Shown here piece after piece: positions 9,513 to 22,699 of a stretch of 64,000 bases of DNA; the first letter of the stretch is position 1; each line of letters begins with the position of its first letter. The notes below the pieces were generated by a model. It saw only the letters and a program-made list of their open reading frames with translations, had not been told where the DNA came from and did no database searches. The stretch spans positions 1 through 64,000 of the forward strand of contig JAEUWP010000602.1 of assembly GCA_018524725.1 (NCBI GenBank), in the 5' to 3' direction. This DNA comes from Podaxis mareebaensis. Lineage: Eukaryota > Basidiomycota > Agaricomycetes > Agaricales > Agaricaceae. Made by a program: the position numbers and the translations under genes.

Positions 9513-12500
9513 TCTAGGAAGGGAAGCCATTTGATGCGGGTGCTTGCCCGGAACCGTCTTGTTGCGTATTTTGCTGTTGCTGCTGTTGTTGTTGGTGCTG
9601 CTGTTGCTAAACGACCCAAATGAGGACTAGCAGAGAAGATTCAAGTAGGAAAAAAAAAACTCGCCATTAGTTGCAAACGCAAGACATTGATCTGCTCCTG
9701 AGTCAGCCCTGGGATGTTGTAATAATTCGACGCCGGCCTCGCCATCACATTCCCAGCTACTTGAGTGTTGGGCACCATACCCATCTGAACCTGTCCATGC
9801 TGAACCTGATCAGTTGCTATCCGGGGCGAATTGACGTTTGTTGGCGTCGCTGATTTGCGCGGCGGCGACACATGTGCAGGTGAAGAGGTCGAGTCCCGAT
9901 TGACAAACGACGCAGCCAGGTGAGCGCCATTCAGCGCTGTCCCGTTCCCATTAAGTGATGGTACCATAATCTGCCCTTGCTGCGCTAATTGGTGTGCGGT
10001 TACTTGACCAGCCTGAGAAGGTTGACTTCCTGGTCGAACTTGTTGCTGAGCTTGTTGCAGCTGCAAGAGTTGCTGAGGAGTTAGGCGTGAGGCTCCTGCG
10101 GCAACGCTCGGTGAGTTGATTCGCGATATATTGACTTGTCCTCGAATATTACCCAACGCCTGATTTGCCAACAACGCATTTTGCGAACGTTGTGCGATAT
10201 TCGCTATCTGCGCCTGTTGAGGTACCTGCTGCGCTGCGGGTTGAGCGACAGTGGCTTGTTGGGTTTGTGCCGGAACTGGTTGTGGGGTTTGTTGGCCTGC
10301 TTGTTGGGGTTGTTGCTGTTGTGTCTGTGTTTGCGCTTGCGCCGGGGTTCCCGGTTGTTGTGCCTGCTGATTTTGTTGCTGCGTGGCCTGTTGCTGTTGG
10401 AGGAGTTGCTGCTGTAGTTGTTGCTGCACCAAGGACTGTTGTTGTGCCTGTAACCGAAAAACGTATTTTTCATCAGCAAATCATTGACCACAAAGATTAA
10501 TGCTGACAGGCGTTAACCGAGATTGTATTGCGGCTCTAGTTACTTCTTCCTGTCGTCTGCGTAATTGAATCTCTTGCGTAGCTTTGGCGTCCTTCTCGGC
10601 TTTCATGCGACTTAGTTCAGCGGGTGAATAATATCGCATACTATTGAACGGTCCGTGCGTCTCGTGGATGGTCGATGGCTTCCTTTGATTACCTGGATTC
10701 CGTTTCATACCATAGCCAATCTCTGAAATATATTCACCGAGACATACCAAGCATCTTCTGCTGGAATTCTGCCTTTTTCTTAACAGATCTCCGGATAGTC
10801 TCTTGCAATAGGATATGTCTCCGGCGCTTCTTCGGTTCACTACCACCAGAAGTGTTTGCAACAGGTGTCGCAGCCATACTCGAAGCTAACCGCTTCACAC
10901 CTCTGGTAGTCATCTGTGACGTTGACGCAGTCACATTCTCCTCCGGTGCAGGAGCCGGTTGCGGCTGTGCTTCTGGATGTCTACGAACCTCCGGTGCCCA
11001 CTTCTCCCTCCACCGCTCGAAACAGTCTCGGGCTGTCCGCTTATCTGTCGGCGTAGTGACTCGGGTGGCATTGAAACTCTCCGAGATGAGTTGCCAGTTA
11101 TAGGGATATCGGTCAATGAGGGACTTGAGCAACATATCGTCGTTAGCACTCCATTGATGTTCCGTCGTCCGTCTGCCTTTTTCCCGTTCGCGTGCGGCAG
11201 CGAGCATAAGCTGCTGTTGTGCAAGTATGGTAGAATTGCTCAACCGGTTGTCGAATATTTCTAGGGCATCATGTCAACATGTCCAATTCACATAAAGGCG
11301 TTGATACATACCGCTCATGGCATCTTCTGGAGGTCTTGTTGGGCCTTCATATTCCACATATATAGGGGGTTCGTCCAGCGGGAGCCATTTCCCATTTTTC
11401 CAGTTCTTTGAAGGCTGAAGGGGACCGATAAGTGTGGGCTTGGTGTACATGAATTGGCCAATAGGGACTAGCTTGGTGTAAGTCGTATCTTCAATCCGCT
11501 TGTTAGGATCATCTCTATCGGAACGCTTCTCGGCTTTCTTTTTCCCTTCCGGAACGGGGCCAGTTGGAGGAGCAACGTCCAGGAGACCAAGGGGCTGAAG
11601 CTCTGGGAAGATAGTGGACAGGTCCGCAGGAGGGAGGTTGAGATCGATGGGATCGTGGTTGCTATCGCTAGAATCTCTGGGTTGGGTAATGTGGAAATCG
11701 TCCAGATCAAGGAAAAGTTTGTCAAGGTCCGATTCCAATATTCGTTCCCGCAAAGGCGCATAAACCTGTTTCATCGACGATTTTGTAGACGCCGCAGGAG
11801 TATCGCTGTCACCATTGTTAGAGCTGGAATTTGAGCTTGTCTTCACTCCCAATATCGGGTTATTGGAGGATGACTTGAGACCAGTAATGCCCACTTTGGT
11901 GTCCTTCTCTTCGGGATCAGCCATTGGTTGATCCACGGCTTGACTGTCCCGCTGGGTATCTGTCTGCTGGTTATCGTTGGTGAATTGCAGTGCAGATGTA
12001 TCATCGGTCTCCTCGGTTTTAGGCTTTATTAGCGATTCCTGACCCCCATGTGTCTCCTCCTGCAAAGGGGTCTCTAGGGCATCATCGAGCATGGTTCGAG
12101 GTTGTAGAGCGTCGACGACGTCCTGTTGGTCCTCCTCCTCTTCATCCGAACCATAATCAACGCCAAGCAATGTGCTCGCTGTTCGTCCAGCAGGCTCAGA
12201 TTCCCGTGATATTGTGGCTTCGGGTTGCACTTGCTGACCATCCTGCATATCGTCATCTTGAACTGCTTCCGATTTGACATAAGTGGGACTCCACAAAACG
12301 CATATGCCCCTTTTCACCCTTTCCTCCAAGGATCCAGCAGCGTGCCATTCCATCACCGCGGTAGCCAAGGTATATGCTAGTGCCATCTTCCAGCGCCGTT
12401 CCTCCCGAAAATCGATTCGCATCCATTTCTGTTGCATAAAGTTCAGCATAAGCATACCAACTTCGAAATGAAGCTTACCATCTCATCCATGAGGTAATCC

Positions 12501-14254
12501 CAGTGCGTCTTCAGCAAGCCACCAACGCCTCTCTGCTTCTTGGGTTGTCTGAAACTCCATCGCCCACCATCTTTCAATGATTCAATGCGGTCAAATGTCC
12601 GGATCAGTTTGAGCTCAGTCATAGCTACCTAAAAAAACGAAAAAAAAAAACAACTGAGTGGTTTAGAGTCGGGATGAAGGATGCTCGTACCGCCCATTCA
12701 CGAGAACTCAAACACTTTGACGGACGCATAACCCGTTTCCATACTGGATTTGCATTAAGCGTTGCTGCCCATCTATTGATACCCATCGGAAACCAATCTT
12801 CCTTCTTAATATTCTCCTTCTCCCTTCCACCCTCTTTCTCCCTTTCCCTGTCCTTCTCCTTCTCCTTCCTTCTCGACTTGGTCTTCACTTTACGATTGAA
12901 TTCTGGGGGCAGGGACTTCAACGGAGGCAAGGGATAGTTTGGACTATACTGGTGTTGTTGAGTAAGAGGAGTGGTTGGTGTTCTGGATTGTTCGGGACCG
13001 GCGAAAAGATTCTCGTCAAATGTGAACGTGGGTGCGTTTGCGGAGGAATTACTGGGGGCAAGGAGGATGATAGGGAGGCGAGGCGTTGGAGCAGTTTGTA
13101 TAGGAGAGGAGGACCCAAGGGGTATGAAAGGAATGGAAGATTTGATAGGCTCATTCGACGATGTTGATTGGACTGGGGGAAGAGAAGGGGGCCTATCAAC
13201 CGTTCGACTGACCTCTTCCTCCGAGCCATTATCCATTTCATCTTCCGAGTCCTTCATTTGTGCGTCGGATTTTTCGATGCCTGTATTGATAGACTTCTCA
13301 GGAACGTCCCGAGAGAAGGATCCAACTACTGGCTGAACATGTCCGGCAGCTTCTGTAGTGGATATAGCAAGTTCCTCCACAATTGGTTCATCGATTTTCA
13401 TCGCGTTTTCATCCTGTTCAACTCCTTGTGCACCTGCATCATTCACCTCTCCTTCAGTCTTCTCATCAGGTTGTGGTGATAGATGAGGCAGTGGGCGTTC
13501 CTCCTCGTCAACGCTCTCCCGTTGAGGTATAGCTGGTTCTTGCTTCATTCCCTGGTCCGGCTCAGATAGTTTAGGAGGGAAGGAAAACACCCAACTTACC
13601 TCGTCATCCGACAGAGGAGAACCGATCAAGTCAAGCTCATCTCGGTCGTCATCGACATCCAGGTCCTTCGTTAACTGGATCTTGGTAGAAGACAGGGTAG
13701 TTGTATCTTGACCGGTGGGTGACTGGATGCTAATGACGCTGAGCGAGGCTGGCGTCACGGATTTCTTTGAGGGACTTGGCGAGGGTGATTTCGTGAGGCT
13801 TGCTACGCGACTCTGGCTTCTCGTTGCACGACGCATAGCAATCTGGTCGAGTGTTGGGGAGGGTGTGAGGGGCGAAGCCGAAGGTCGTGACGGATTTTCG
13901 GAGAGAGGTTCGTTCTCGCTCAAGTTGGTGATGCTCCCTGTATCTGGGCTAGAGCACAAACGTTTAGAATTAGTTTAACAAAGGAATGGGCAGCGACACA
14001 CTCTTTAGCAATGTCAAAACGTTGCAGAAATGATTGCAGATCTTCCTCGTCCACCTCATCCAAAGCGAGGACGGAACCAACATTATTACGCCTCCGTATC
14101 ATATGGTACATTTGACGAAGTAGTTCATTGCGTCGGGTGGAAATAGCTCTACCGAATGAACTGATTAATACAAGCCAGAAGGCATAGATATGCAGACTTG
14201 CTCTAGTTGTGCAACACGTTGTTCTACTAAAGATTCGGCGGAGGCAAGTGACAT
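9513..14254 (-). CDS. EAF1: NuA4 histone acetyltransferase scaffold subunit EAF1/VID21
   Basis: The model begins at the ATG at 14254 (MSLASAESLVEQRVAQLEQ) and runs through about ten exons to a stop at 9513, roughly 1,400 residues. The N-terminal block RRNELLRQMYHMIRRR is typical of Vid21. A long acidic/serine-rich region follows, then a basic KEKEKDRER stretch and an HSA domain (AMTELKLIRTFDRI to KWMRIDFREERRWKM) that in yeast binds actin and Arp4. Next is a SANT/Myb domain (HQWSANDDMLLKSLIDRY, FNATRV, DCFERWREKW) and a glutamine-rich C-terminus of over 250 residues. EAF1 is the platform that assembles NuA4, which acetylates histone H4 and H2A.Z. As in other fungi there is no SWI2 ATPase, unlike animal p400. 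The start is chosen by homology, and further 5' exons cannot be excluded. Confidence 0.88.
9548..9598 (-). repeat. CAG/CAA repeat coding polyglutamine, C-terminal exon of EAF1
   Basis: On the coding strand this is a run of CAG and CAA codons broken by one histidine codon, encoding a Q-rich stretch in the last exon. The mix of CAG and CAA suggests selection for glutamine rather than a pure microsatellite. Confidence 0.7.
10207..10440 (-). repeat. Glutamine-rich imperfect CAG/CAA repeat in EAF1
   Basis: Read on the coding strand it is dominated by CAA/CAG codons with scattered Ala, Pro, Thr and Val. It forms the transcription-factor-like low-complexity tail after the SANT domain. Such tracts tend to vary in length between isolates. 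Confidence 0.75.
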
Positions 14255-14895
14255 GAGCTGAAGAGAGCGCAATACTGGAAGAGAATAACTCAAAGCGGTT
14301 AAGCTGAGGGCACCCCTCCAGTCTGTTTATGTACATATATTTGGCATTCTCCTCTAGGGACTTCACACAATAGCCTGCAAGACGTAAACAGTAACCTGGA
14401 GCTCAGAAGATGGACGCTCTGTGCTTGTAGGAATGTAAGAGAGGATAGGATAGAATTGTTGCGCAACGTTGAGTCAGTGTCCATCTGGTGGTGCCTTTGC
14501 TCGTTGAAGAACCATGATTCTTGACTATCTTCACGTCTGATCGAGAGTAGGCCCAGCGGATTCCGCGACGCGTTTCTTCCTCACCTTAAAGCATACATGG
14601 ATTACGCAAATTTCTGAAAAGCGAGAAAGCGTGGAATTGAGACAAGGCAATGGAGGCAGACCGATTGAGGTGGATTGATTTGCCTGGTGACCAGACATGG
14701 GAGTGAATTCATTGGGAAGGGAAAAGAGTCAGCGTGAAGCATGGAAGTAACAACACGGTGAAACGTTGATGAATGGTTGAAAGAGTTGAGAGCGATACGA
14801 GCAGGCATATGAGAGGCCTATGAGAGACTAACCGACAACGTTATCGGCTTTTGTCACAACGCGGTTGATGGTTCTCTGGGTCCTCCAAATCTCAA
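14255..14895. other. Divergent promoter region between EAF1 and D-lactate dehydrogenase
   Basis: About 640 bp lies between the two start codons. On the minus strand there is an upstream ATG at 14513 that opens a short frame of 13 codons and several possible splice sites, so part of this may be an EAF1 5' leader, possibly spliced. No separate gene is recognised. Confidence 0.5.
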
Positions 14896-17480
14896 ATGTT
14901 CTCTATTCCCAGGCTTACTCGCCTCACCCATATTGCCCGTCGCTCTGTACCTCAGAGCGCGGCGAGGACGCCGCGTCTGGGCCGTCTGTATGCCACAAAA
15001 TCATCCGAGTCGTCCTTGAGTTATTTCCGCTTCTCGCCGTGGTCGAACCAGTTTCCAGGTTCCCTACGAACACGCATCTTGTTACAGTCAGTTGTCTATG
15101 CATTTCTGATAGTTGGCCTGACAGAGGCGTTCGAATCTATTGGGGTAGGAAACCAATTACATACCTTTTAAAGAGCTCACTCGAACTATCTTCCAGGCGC
15201 CCAGCAAGGAGAAATCCGACCAGCAGGACAAAGAGACCCGATACGCCTCACCGGAAGAGCTCAAGCTCGCTATCAGCGAGCTTTACGAAGCTTTGCCGAA
15301 CCCAAATTCTGTTACAACGGATCCGAACGCGCTTAAAACATACGGCTCCTCCGAAAACTCCTATCATCCTGCGTCCCCACATGCTGTCATCGTTCGTATC
15401 CGGTCTATATAGCCAGTGTCCAGAACTTCATGCGCCCTTTAGGTCCGTCCCAAGTCGACAGAGGATGTAGTCAAGATTGTCAATATTGCTCGCAAATACC
15501 GGGTGCCTATCACGGCGTATGGTGGCGCTACCAGCCTTGAGGGCCATTTCTCGGGAGTCAGTGGTCATACCAACTTTGAGCTTCACCACCTTATCCTTCA
15601 CAGTATCCTACCGGAAGCATTTGTCTGGATATGTCCGAAATGGATAAGATCCTAGAAATACATGGTATCCCTCTCGTCGTTCTTATTTTCACCTTACTGA
15701 CTAGTTCATCCACCAGTGGAAGATTCAGACCTTGTCTGTCAACCCGGAGCAAGATGGGAAGACATCAACCAGACTCTCAAAGCCAAAGGAATCCCCCTGT
15801 TTTTTCCGGTACGTGTGCCCTCCGGTTTCGGATGTGAATCAGGCTCACACTCAGCTAGTTGGACCCCGGACCAGGTGCAGTAAGTTGGTTCTTGGTGTTC
15901 ATTTTTACTTGGATTTTTCTAATCTTACCTAGACAATTGGTGGGATGATTAGCACGGGATGCAGCGGCAGTGAGTGGGCATCCCCACGCGCAGTAAGGTC
16001 TCTTTTTGATTTCAAATTTTAGCCAACGCTGTCAGGTATGGGACTGCACGCGCCGAATGGTTCCTTAATATTGTAGGTAGATCTGTACTTAAACCCAGAA
16101 TCGACTCTGAATGTTCAGTAGACTGCTGTCCTTCCCAACGGTCAAGTCGTCAAAACAAGGAGACGGGCGAGGAAGTCAGCAGCTGGCTTTGATACAACGA
16201 AACTTTTTATCGGCGCAGAGGGTACATTGGGCATCGTCACAGAAGGCATGTATTCTTGTTTACGATTATACCGTTTATGTGATACTGACAACTCTATACC
16301 TATAATCCAGTGACAATTCGGCTCGCTCCGCTCCTGCCCACCAAGGTAGCCATGGCACAATTTCCCGACGTCGAACGCGCCGTCAGTGCCGTCCAAGAAA
16401 TCCTCAACACGCCACACGGTCCTCACATTCGTAAGACACCTACTTCGGCTATAACACATTGAACCAAACTCACAATATTTCATAGAATGTATTGAACTCC
16501 TCGATGACCATAGTAAGACTCTTTCTGCGCCCGAATTCGCGTGCCACAATTTCACTCCTTTCAGTGATGGAAGCCATTAACAAAGCGGGGCTCATTGACC
16601 GCCCATATCCCGTTCAAGACACCCTCTTCTTCAAGATTCAAGGCGACCCGGGATGCATCTCCTCAACTTCCAAGACTATTCAGTCCATCGTCAAGAAGCA
16701 TGGAAGCAAAAACTTCAAGTTCGCCTCGACGGATGAAGAAGCCGAGGATCTTTGGCAAAACCGTAAATATGCCCTTATGTCTAGTCTTGCCGCTTACCCC
16801 GGTACCCGATGCTGGACCACCGATGTTTGGTACGTACCCTTCTTCCGCAAACCTAATTCCGAACAATAAATGAACGAACTCATGACTTGCCCACCTGATC
16901 CAATAACCGTTTCTTCTCCCCGCCTATTTCTTTCCTCTCCTTTTATTCCCTTCTTTACCTGTTTGCGCCTCGTCTGGGACATCACAACTACTCCACAGCG
17001 TTCCTGTATCCAAACTCCCGCAACTGGTCTACGAGACAAAGAAAGATCTTTCCGAGGCGGGACTCCACAGTACGATTGTCGGACATGTAGGCGATGGCAA
17101 CTTCCATGCGCTGATCCTCTTCCATGACGACAACGAGTTGAAGGAGGTCAGCAATGCTGTCCACCGTCTCGTGCATCGGGCCGTCAATCTAGATGGAACC
17201 TGTGCGTCTTCCTTCCGTGTTCGTTCCCCCCATTCACCTGACCCGAACTCGTAAATAGGTACCGGCGAGCATGGCGTTGGAGTTGGTAAAAAGGAATACC
17301 TAACCGACGAACTCGGCGAGGGTACTGTTGAGCTCATGCGGACCATTAAAGATGCAGTTGACCCTCTTAATATTTTGAATCCCGGCAAGGTATGTGTTAA
17401 ACACACAATACTACTTGCTATAGGTTCTCAGTCAAAATTTTCAGCTTTATCCTGATAGGACGCCCAAAGATGGACACTAA
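14896..17480 (+). CDS. DLD1: Mitochondrial D-lactate dehydrogenase (cytochrome)
   Basis: The product is an FAD-linked oxidase of about 580 residues from roughly 13 exons. The N-terminus is arginine-rich with no acidic residue in the first 25 codons (MFSIPRLTRLTHIARRS), a mitochondrial presequence, and is followed by a hydrophobic segment (VVYAFLIVGL). The FAD-binding PCMH domain shows YGSSENSYHP, VPITAYGGATSLEGH, QPGARWEDIN, GGMISTGCSGTNAVRYG and FIGAEGTLGIVTEV. The C-terminal domain shows GHVGDGNFHALI and GTCTGEHGVGVGKK, whose histidines are part of the active site in this family. It oxidises D-lactate to pyruvate and passes electrons to cytochrome c. The close relative D-2-hydroxyglutarate dehydrogenase differs in the ENSYHP region, so DLD1 is preferred. 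It converges with NOT4, with 183 bp between stop codons. Confidence 0.92.
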
Positions 17481-17663
17481 TACACTAACCTCAACCCGTG
17501 GAGACGTTGGACGGCCGTGTACTGTGATTATCTCATGCACGGAGATCCAGAGGGGAGAGAATGAGATGCATTTAATGATTGTGAATGACACCACACTCCA
17601 ATTACATGTTCATGATAAGAACCTATATATCAAGGAAGCTGCGATTCCAACATTCGCGCCAAG

Positions 17664-20600
17664 CTAACAGAAGGATTCAAACTTGATTCCCTGGAACTTT
17701 TCCATTATCTCCCGAACCTCTGTTTCTGCAAAAACAGTCGCCTCCTTCGAAACGATGAGTTTCTTCTCCAGTTCGTCAATGGTCATCGGCCTCAGCTTTC
17801 CGTTCTCATCTACCATACCAATCTGTTCAAAACGGCGCAGAGTATTTGAGATACGAGGGAGGAAACCGCTCTTATCCCAGCCACTGTCGTTGAATGCCAG
17901 TATAGCACGTACAGCGGCATTGTTGATATCACGGTGGAGTTCCTCTAGCTTGGATAGCTGAACTTCCATCCATCGCGCACGACGCTCCAACGCTAGAGTC
18001 AGGGCGGCAACCTCATCTTCCTTCGCTCCATTTTCTTCCGCCGTCTCATCGAGGAAGTCATCGCTCTTCAGCATGTCGCGAAGAACGCCGTCAAACGAAG
18101 AACTGTCATCCCAAGTTGTGCGGGGAAGTAGACGGAGGAGATCAGATATCGTTTGCGTCAATGTTTCGAGAAGCTGTTGGAAAGAAGAGACTGCATTGTC
18201 AATCGAGTTGGAGGGGACATTGCTGGAAAATGAAGCCCCGCCGACAGAGAGTGCGGACAGTGCATGAACGAGGGGGCCGTATTCAAGAGGCATTTTTGAA
18301 GCGGAAGCAACCTTGTATAAGTCAAAAAATGGATGATTGGCCAGGTCCATATAGGGATGTGTGAAGTGGATTTGCTCCAATAACTCTTGAACAGTGGCAC
18401 GGCTCGATTGACGTTCCACAGAGTGTGAGCGGGAATTGACACGACTCGAATTTGCTGTCTGACCAGGAAGGCGAGGAGCCTCGGATGTGGCAGCTGAAAG
18501 CAGCGTAGACGTTTCGTCGTGAAGGTGTTCGTCGTCCCTTGGGACTCGGATTGGTTTGGTAACCGGCTTGTTCTTCTTGGGCTTTTTAGAGAGCAAAGGG
18601 ACTTGCGGAACATTCCCGACGGGCGACCTGCTCTCTGGTTGAGGCGTGGCTTGAGGAGTCGGTTGGTCCCTGGCAACGGCCTTCGCTGCCTCGGCCAGTT
18701 TTTGCGCTTTCTTCGCAGCTGCTACCCTCTCCTTCTCCGCTCGTGCAGCCCTTTCCTTTTCCTTTTCAGCTCTTGCCTTTTCGGTCGCCTCGCGCTCGGC
18801 TCGCGCAGCATTCTCTCGCTCTGTCTTCGCCGCCAACTCCTCAGCCTTTTTCCGTTCGGTTTCTGCCTTCTTTCGCTCAGCCTCCGCGGCTTGTTCCTGA
18901 AGCAATCGCTCCTTCTCTTCAGCTTTTTTTCGTGCCAACTCTACTTTCTCGGCGGCTTTTGCAGCAGCCTTTTCTTGAGCGATCCTCTGTCGTTCCGCTG
19001 CCCTCTCTGCCGCTGCCGCCGCTTTGGCAGCCTTTCTCTCTGCTCGCTCCTGCGCCTTTGTCTTCTTCATTTCAGATGCAGCGATGCTTTCGTCTTGGGC
19101 TGGAGGCGATGCTTCCACATTATTCATTACGAGTGCCGGAAAGTCGGTAGATGATAACGCAAGGGAGGGTGCAGGTGAAGTCGTCGTTGATACTAAACCA
19201 CATTAGTACATAAGGGCAAAACCATGTCAGCGTCATATCGCCGTTAGGTCGAACGCAATGGTCAGGGGAGGGAGTGACAGTGGGTATACGGGATGTCCAG
19301 ATTATGACAAGTTTGAAGTTTCCGGGAAACATTTATTGAGTGCGCGCAGCAAGGGTATTGAGCAATGCATTAATGCCGATGACAGAGTTCCCGCACTGAG
19401 GAAGCACGGCACTTGGTATACTGACCTCCCTCCCCTGGAGAAACGGAAGATTAGACTCACCATGAGCAGATCCTTCATCAAGAGGAGGAATTGGACTGAC
19501 GTGGGAATTGACTATGGCGTTGTCGGTATTCAGACCGGGTGGAAATGCAAGCCCGGGAGGTGGTCCATATGGAAGATTGTTCAGCGGGGCCTGGGAGGTC
19601 GGAGCAAAGCTAGCAGACATAATAGCTGGGTCATGGAATGGTTGCTGGGCTTTATTAAGCCCAGGTGGTTCTAAGAATGAACGTAAGAACAAGATACCGT
19701 TGGGAAACAAGGTCAATACCTTGGGGATTAGAATGTAAATTCTGCGCATTGGCCCGTTCCCGGCTTGATTGGATGAACTCACGCAACTGCGCTTCACTTA
19801 GTTCAGCCTCGAAGGGTTGGAACCTTGAAGTAGATGGGGGAAACGCGTTTTGCAGCTGGTTTTGTTGTAGCAGAGGGGATCCAACACTTGAAACTGGTTG
19901 CGAGTAACTGTATTCTTGGTGGCTGATTGGCGACCAGTGCTGTTGTTGGTGATTGGTGGATGGCCCATTGGCTGCAGCATAGAATACAGGACTTCCACGA
20001 GGGTTGTGGAAGTTCGATCCGGGGGCACTTGGGGGAGATGACACAAAGTTGGAATTTTGTCTTCCACGAGCGAATGTGAACCGTGAAAACTTTCTTTCTT
20101 CATCAATGTCTGCACCAGCGTGAGGTGCCGCGACGTGGACGTCGTCTTCAGAAGAATCAGCGAATGGGTTGAAGGAACCAGCATAGCTATGCTGCGGTTG
20201 CCGATCTAAATCTGATTTGCTGGAAAACGGATCATAGATAGAACGGTTCGCTGGGTAGGATAGTCCAGGTGGAGGTCCAAGATGCGGAGAATTGAAAGCG
20301 CTTGGGGTTCGCAATGCGGGGAAAGCGTCTACGTATGAACCAGTGAAAGGAATGGTGGCGTCAGGGTCAAACTCGGCAAGGTTTTCAGATGCTTCAACCT
20401 CATCGGCAAGCTTGGGGTCAAAATTGAAGCTGAACCCGCCGTTATCGCCCCCACTCAAAGTCTGTAGTGTCCTGTCAAAGTCTGGGAAAGGACTATAACC
20501 AATTGCAGGAAGAGGCGCCTCCCTTCGCGCCTTCACGTCATCCAACAATGCACGTGCTGCTGTGGACATTTGATACGATGATTGAGATGATAATAGCGGT

Positions 20601-22355
20601 GTTTGCGGCGATGCGGTAGCAACTCGAGGTGGGTGACCCGGAGATTGAATGACTGGTGGTGCTGTAAGGCCTGGAGGAGCGGCTGGCATTGTTGCGGCCA
20701 CATACACCATCGATGGCATAGGTGACTGTGTTGATGCAGGAGAAGATGGCCTTGGTGATGATGACAGACCCTGATCTTGAGTAAACGAGCCAACGTCTGA
20801 TTCTGCAGTGGCAGAAGGAGCGGGGGAGTTCGTAGATTTTGGTATTGATGAATCTTTGCGGGACGGCTTCGAATCGGATGCTAAACCAGGAGGGGTGGAA
20901 GGCCGTGACGCTGATGTTTGAGAAAGAGGCGTGCTTGCCGACTTTCGCTCAACTCCAGACCGAGATTGTGCCACACGCGCTTCCGTTGTGTGAGTCCCGC
21001 TCGGTCTTGCCTGACGAGGTGCTCCCCCACGACGAGTTGTTCGAGCAAGCGAAGGAGCAGCCGAAGATGAAGGCGTCAGTCCCACATTGGATTGAGTTCC
21101 GGGAGGTTTCTGTGCCCAGGACGCCGCTCGTGGCAATCCTGTTAATATATGCAGTCAGCACGGACACCCGGCAGCACAAGAGGGAATACTAACCCTCGGA
21201 TTCATCCGACCTCTTGACAATTGTCGTACGGGTACGATTTTCAGTGGCCTTCATGGTATGTTTTCTAATTGAACCTCAGAAAAACGTTGGAGGTAAAAGG
21301 AATGAAATACACACAATGTCGTAAGGTCCTCCTTAGTGAAGCAATCCTTCTCATCTCCCCACTCGTGAAGGTTCATACAATTGTGATCCGTGCAAGAAAC
21401 CCCACGCAGAAAGGCCATACAGTACTTGGTGGTCCCGTAACTCGCTCGCATGACCTCCTTACCGCCACCAGGAGACGTAATTCCATCGACCGCTGCGATC
21501 GCCCGCGCCGCATCCTCCTTTCTATGGTATGTGATGTATAAACCAACAACAGGAGCGCCCCCGCCAGAAGGTGTGCGTTTCACAAGAATGATCTTGTTGA
21601 TCTTCCCATACTGACCAAAGTAGTCATTTGAACGAAGGGTTGGAATGAGCTGGGGAAGAATGTGAGTGAAAGCTGTAGACAAAAGTGAAGGGGAACAAAC
21701 TCACTTCTTCTTTGGCAAATCGAGGCCCAATACCAACGACATATACCACATTACGCTGGACTACACGAACATTGGCAAGATGACGCCTTCCAAGGGCATC
21801 GAGCTCCTTGCGTTCGCGTTCCCTCTGCTTCTTCTGCTGCATGAGACGCTTGTGGCTTAGGGTATGTGAGCACCTAAGAAGTGCAATATCTAACAAACAC
21901 CTACTCCTGGGTATTAATAGGCTTGAATTCAACAGCTTCATCTGTGTAAATTCTACGGCAAGCGGGGCAGCGCTTGTTGAGATTCTCCTTGATATGATGC
22001 CAGCAGAAGCGGCAAATCTAATGCATACCGTTGGGTATTCCATCGTATGATAGGGTGAAGAAGAGAGAATGCAACGGACCTGGTATCCACAGACACAGGG
22101 CTTAAAGTTCAGATCCGAAATGTCCATTTCTTCAAGGCACAGAGGACACTCCGCGTCTTCCTACACATTTCACAGGGCGATTACGCACAGATGAATACAT
22201 GTGGCTGGAGAGTGCACTGAGAGACTCACTGCTTCATCGTCGCTCCAATACGCGTCCTGCACTCCTGCAAGGACATGGGACTTGGACTGAGAAACAGAAA
22301 AACCGGCGTGCACAACAGGTGCTGGCAAGGAAGGATGAAGCCTAGCAGCAGACAT
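17664..22355 (-). CDS. NOT4: CCR4-NOT complex RING E3 ubiquitin ligase NOT4
   Basis: The ATG at 22355 is followed by a short leader and a C4C4 RING split by an intron: ECPLCLEEMDISDLNF, CVCGYQ, then ICRFCWHHIKENLNKRCPAC. A linker with QQKKQRERERKELD leads to an RRM (NVVYVVGIGPR, YFGQYGKINKIILV, VVGLYITYHRKEDA) and a CCCH-like segment (CMAFLRGVSCTDHNCMNLHE). This RING-RRM-C3H order is diagnostic for NOT4/CNOT4. The rest, about 1,000 residues, is serine/proline-rich. It then has a highly charged Ala/Glu/Lys/Arg coiled coil coded at about 18680-19080 and a conserved helical C-terminus. NOT4 ubiquitinates ribosomal and other substrates during co-translational quality control and is part of the deadenylase complex. 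The protein is about 1,350 residues, longer than the yeast one but normal for basidiomycetes. Confidence 0.93.
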
Positions 22356-22699
22356 CGTGGACTTAGCTGAAGAAGACGATTATACACAACACGGGCGGTG
22401 GCAAGACGAGACAAGAGGGATAAGCGGTTGAAGCTGGAACGCGGTATTGACAATGAGGCAAGCCAGAGTGTGTGCATTGGCACCTGCTCCCACGCTTGTT
22501 TACACCTGCTTGCAGCCTAAAAGTTTGTGGAATTGGTCAATTAATTAGTTAATCTGAATATCTTATCTAATCAAGAGCTGATTAGATTGCACGTGCAACG
22601 AATGACTTGATTTGATCGATGAAACAATTACCGTTAATTTGCCGCAGAAATGGTGCATTGCCAGCAACACCAATTGAACGTTAATCAAGTCCAAGCGCA
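22356..22699. other. Divergent promoter between NOT4 and tryptophanyl-tRNA synthetase
   Basis: This gap of 344 bp separates two start codons on opposite strands. It is AT-rich around 22520-22620. I see no open frame or defined factor-binding site worth naming. Confidence 0.6.

Noticed and set aside
18519..19154. 211-codon open frame on the plus strand, antisense to NOT4
   Set aside because: It is the complement of the Ala/Glu/Lys-rich coiled-coil exon of NOT4, so the Leu/Ser/Phe-rich protein is a by-product of codon composition. It has no domain.
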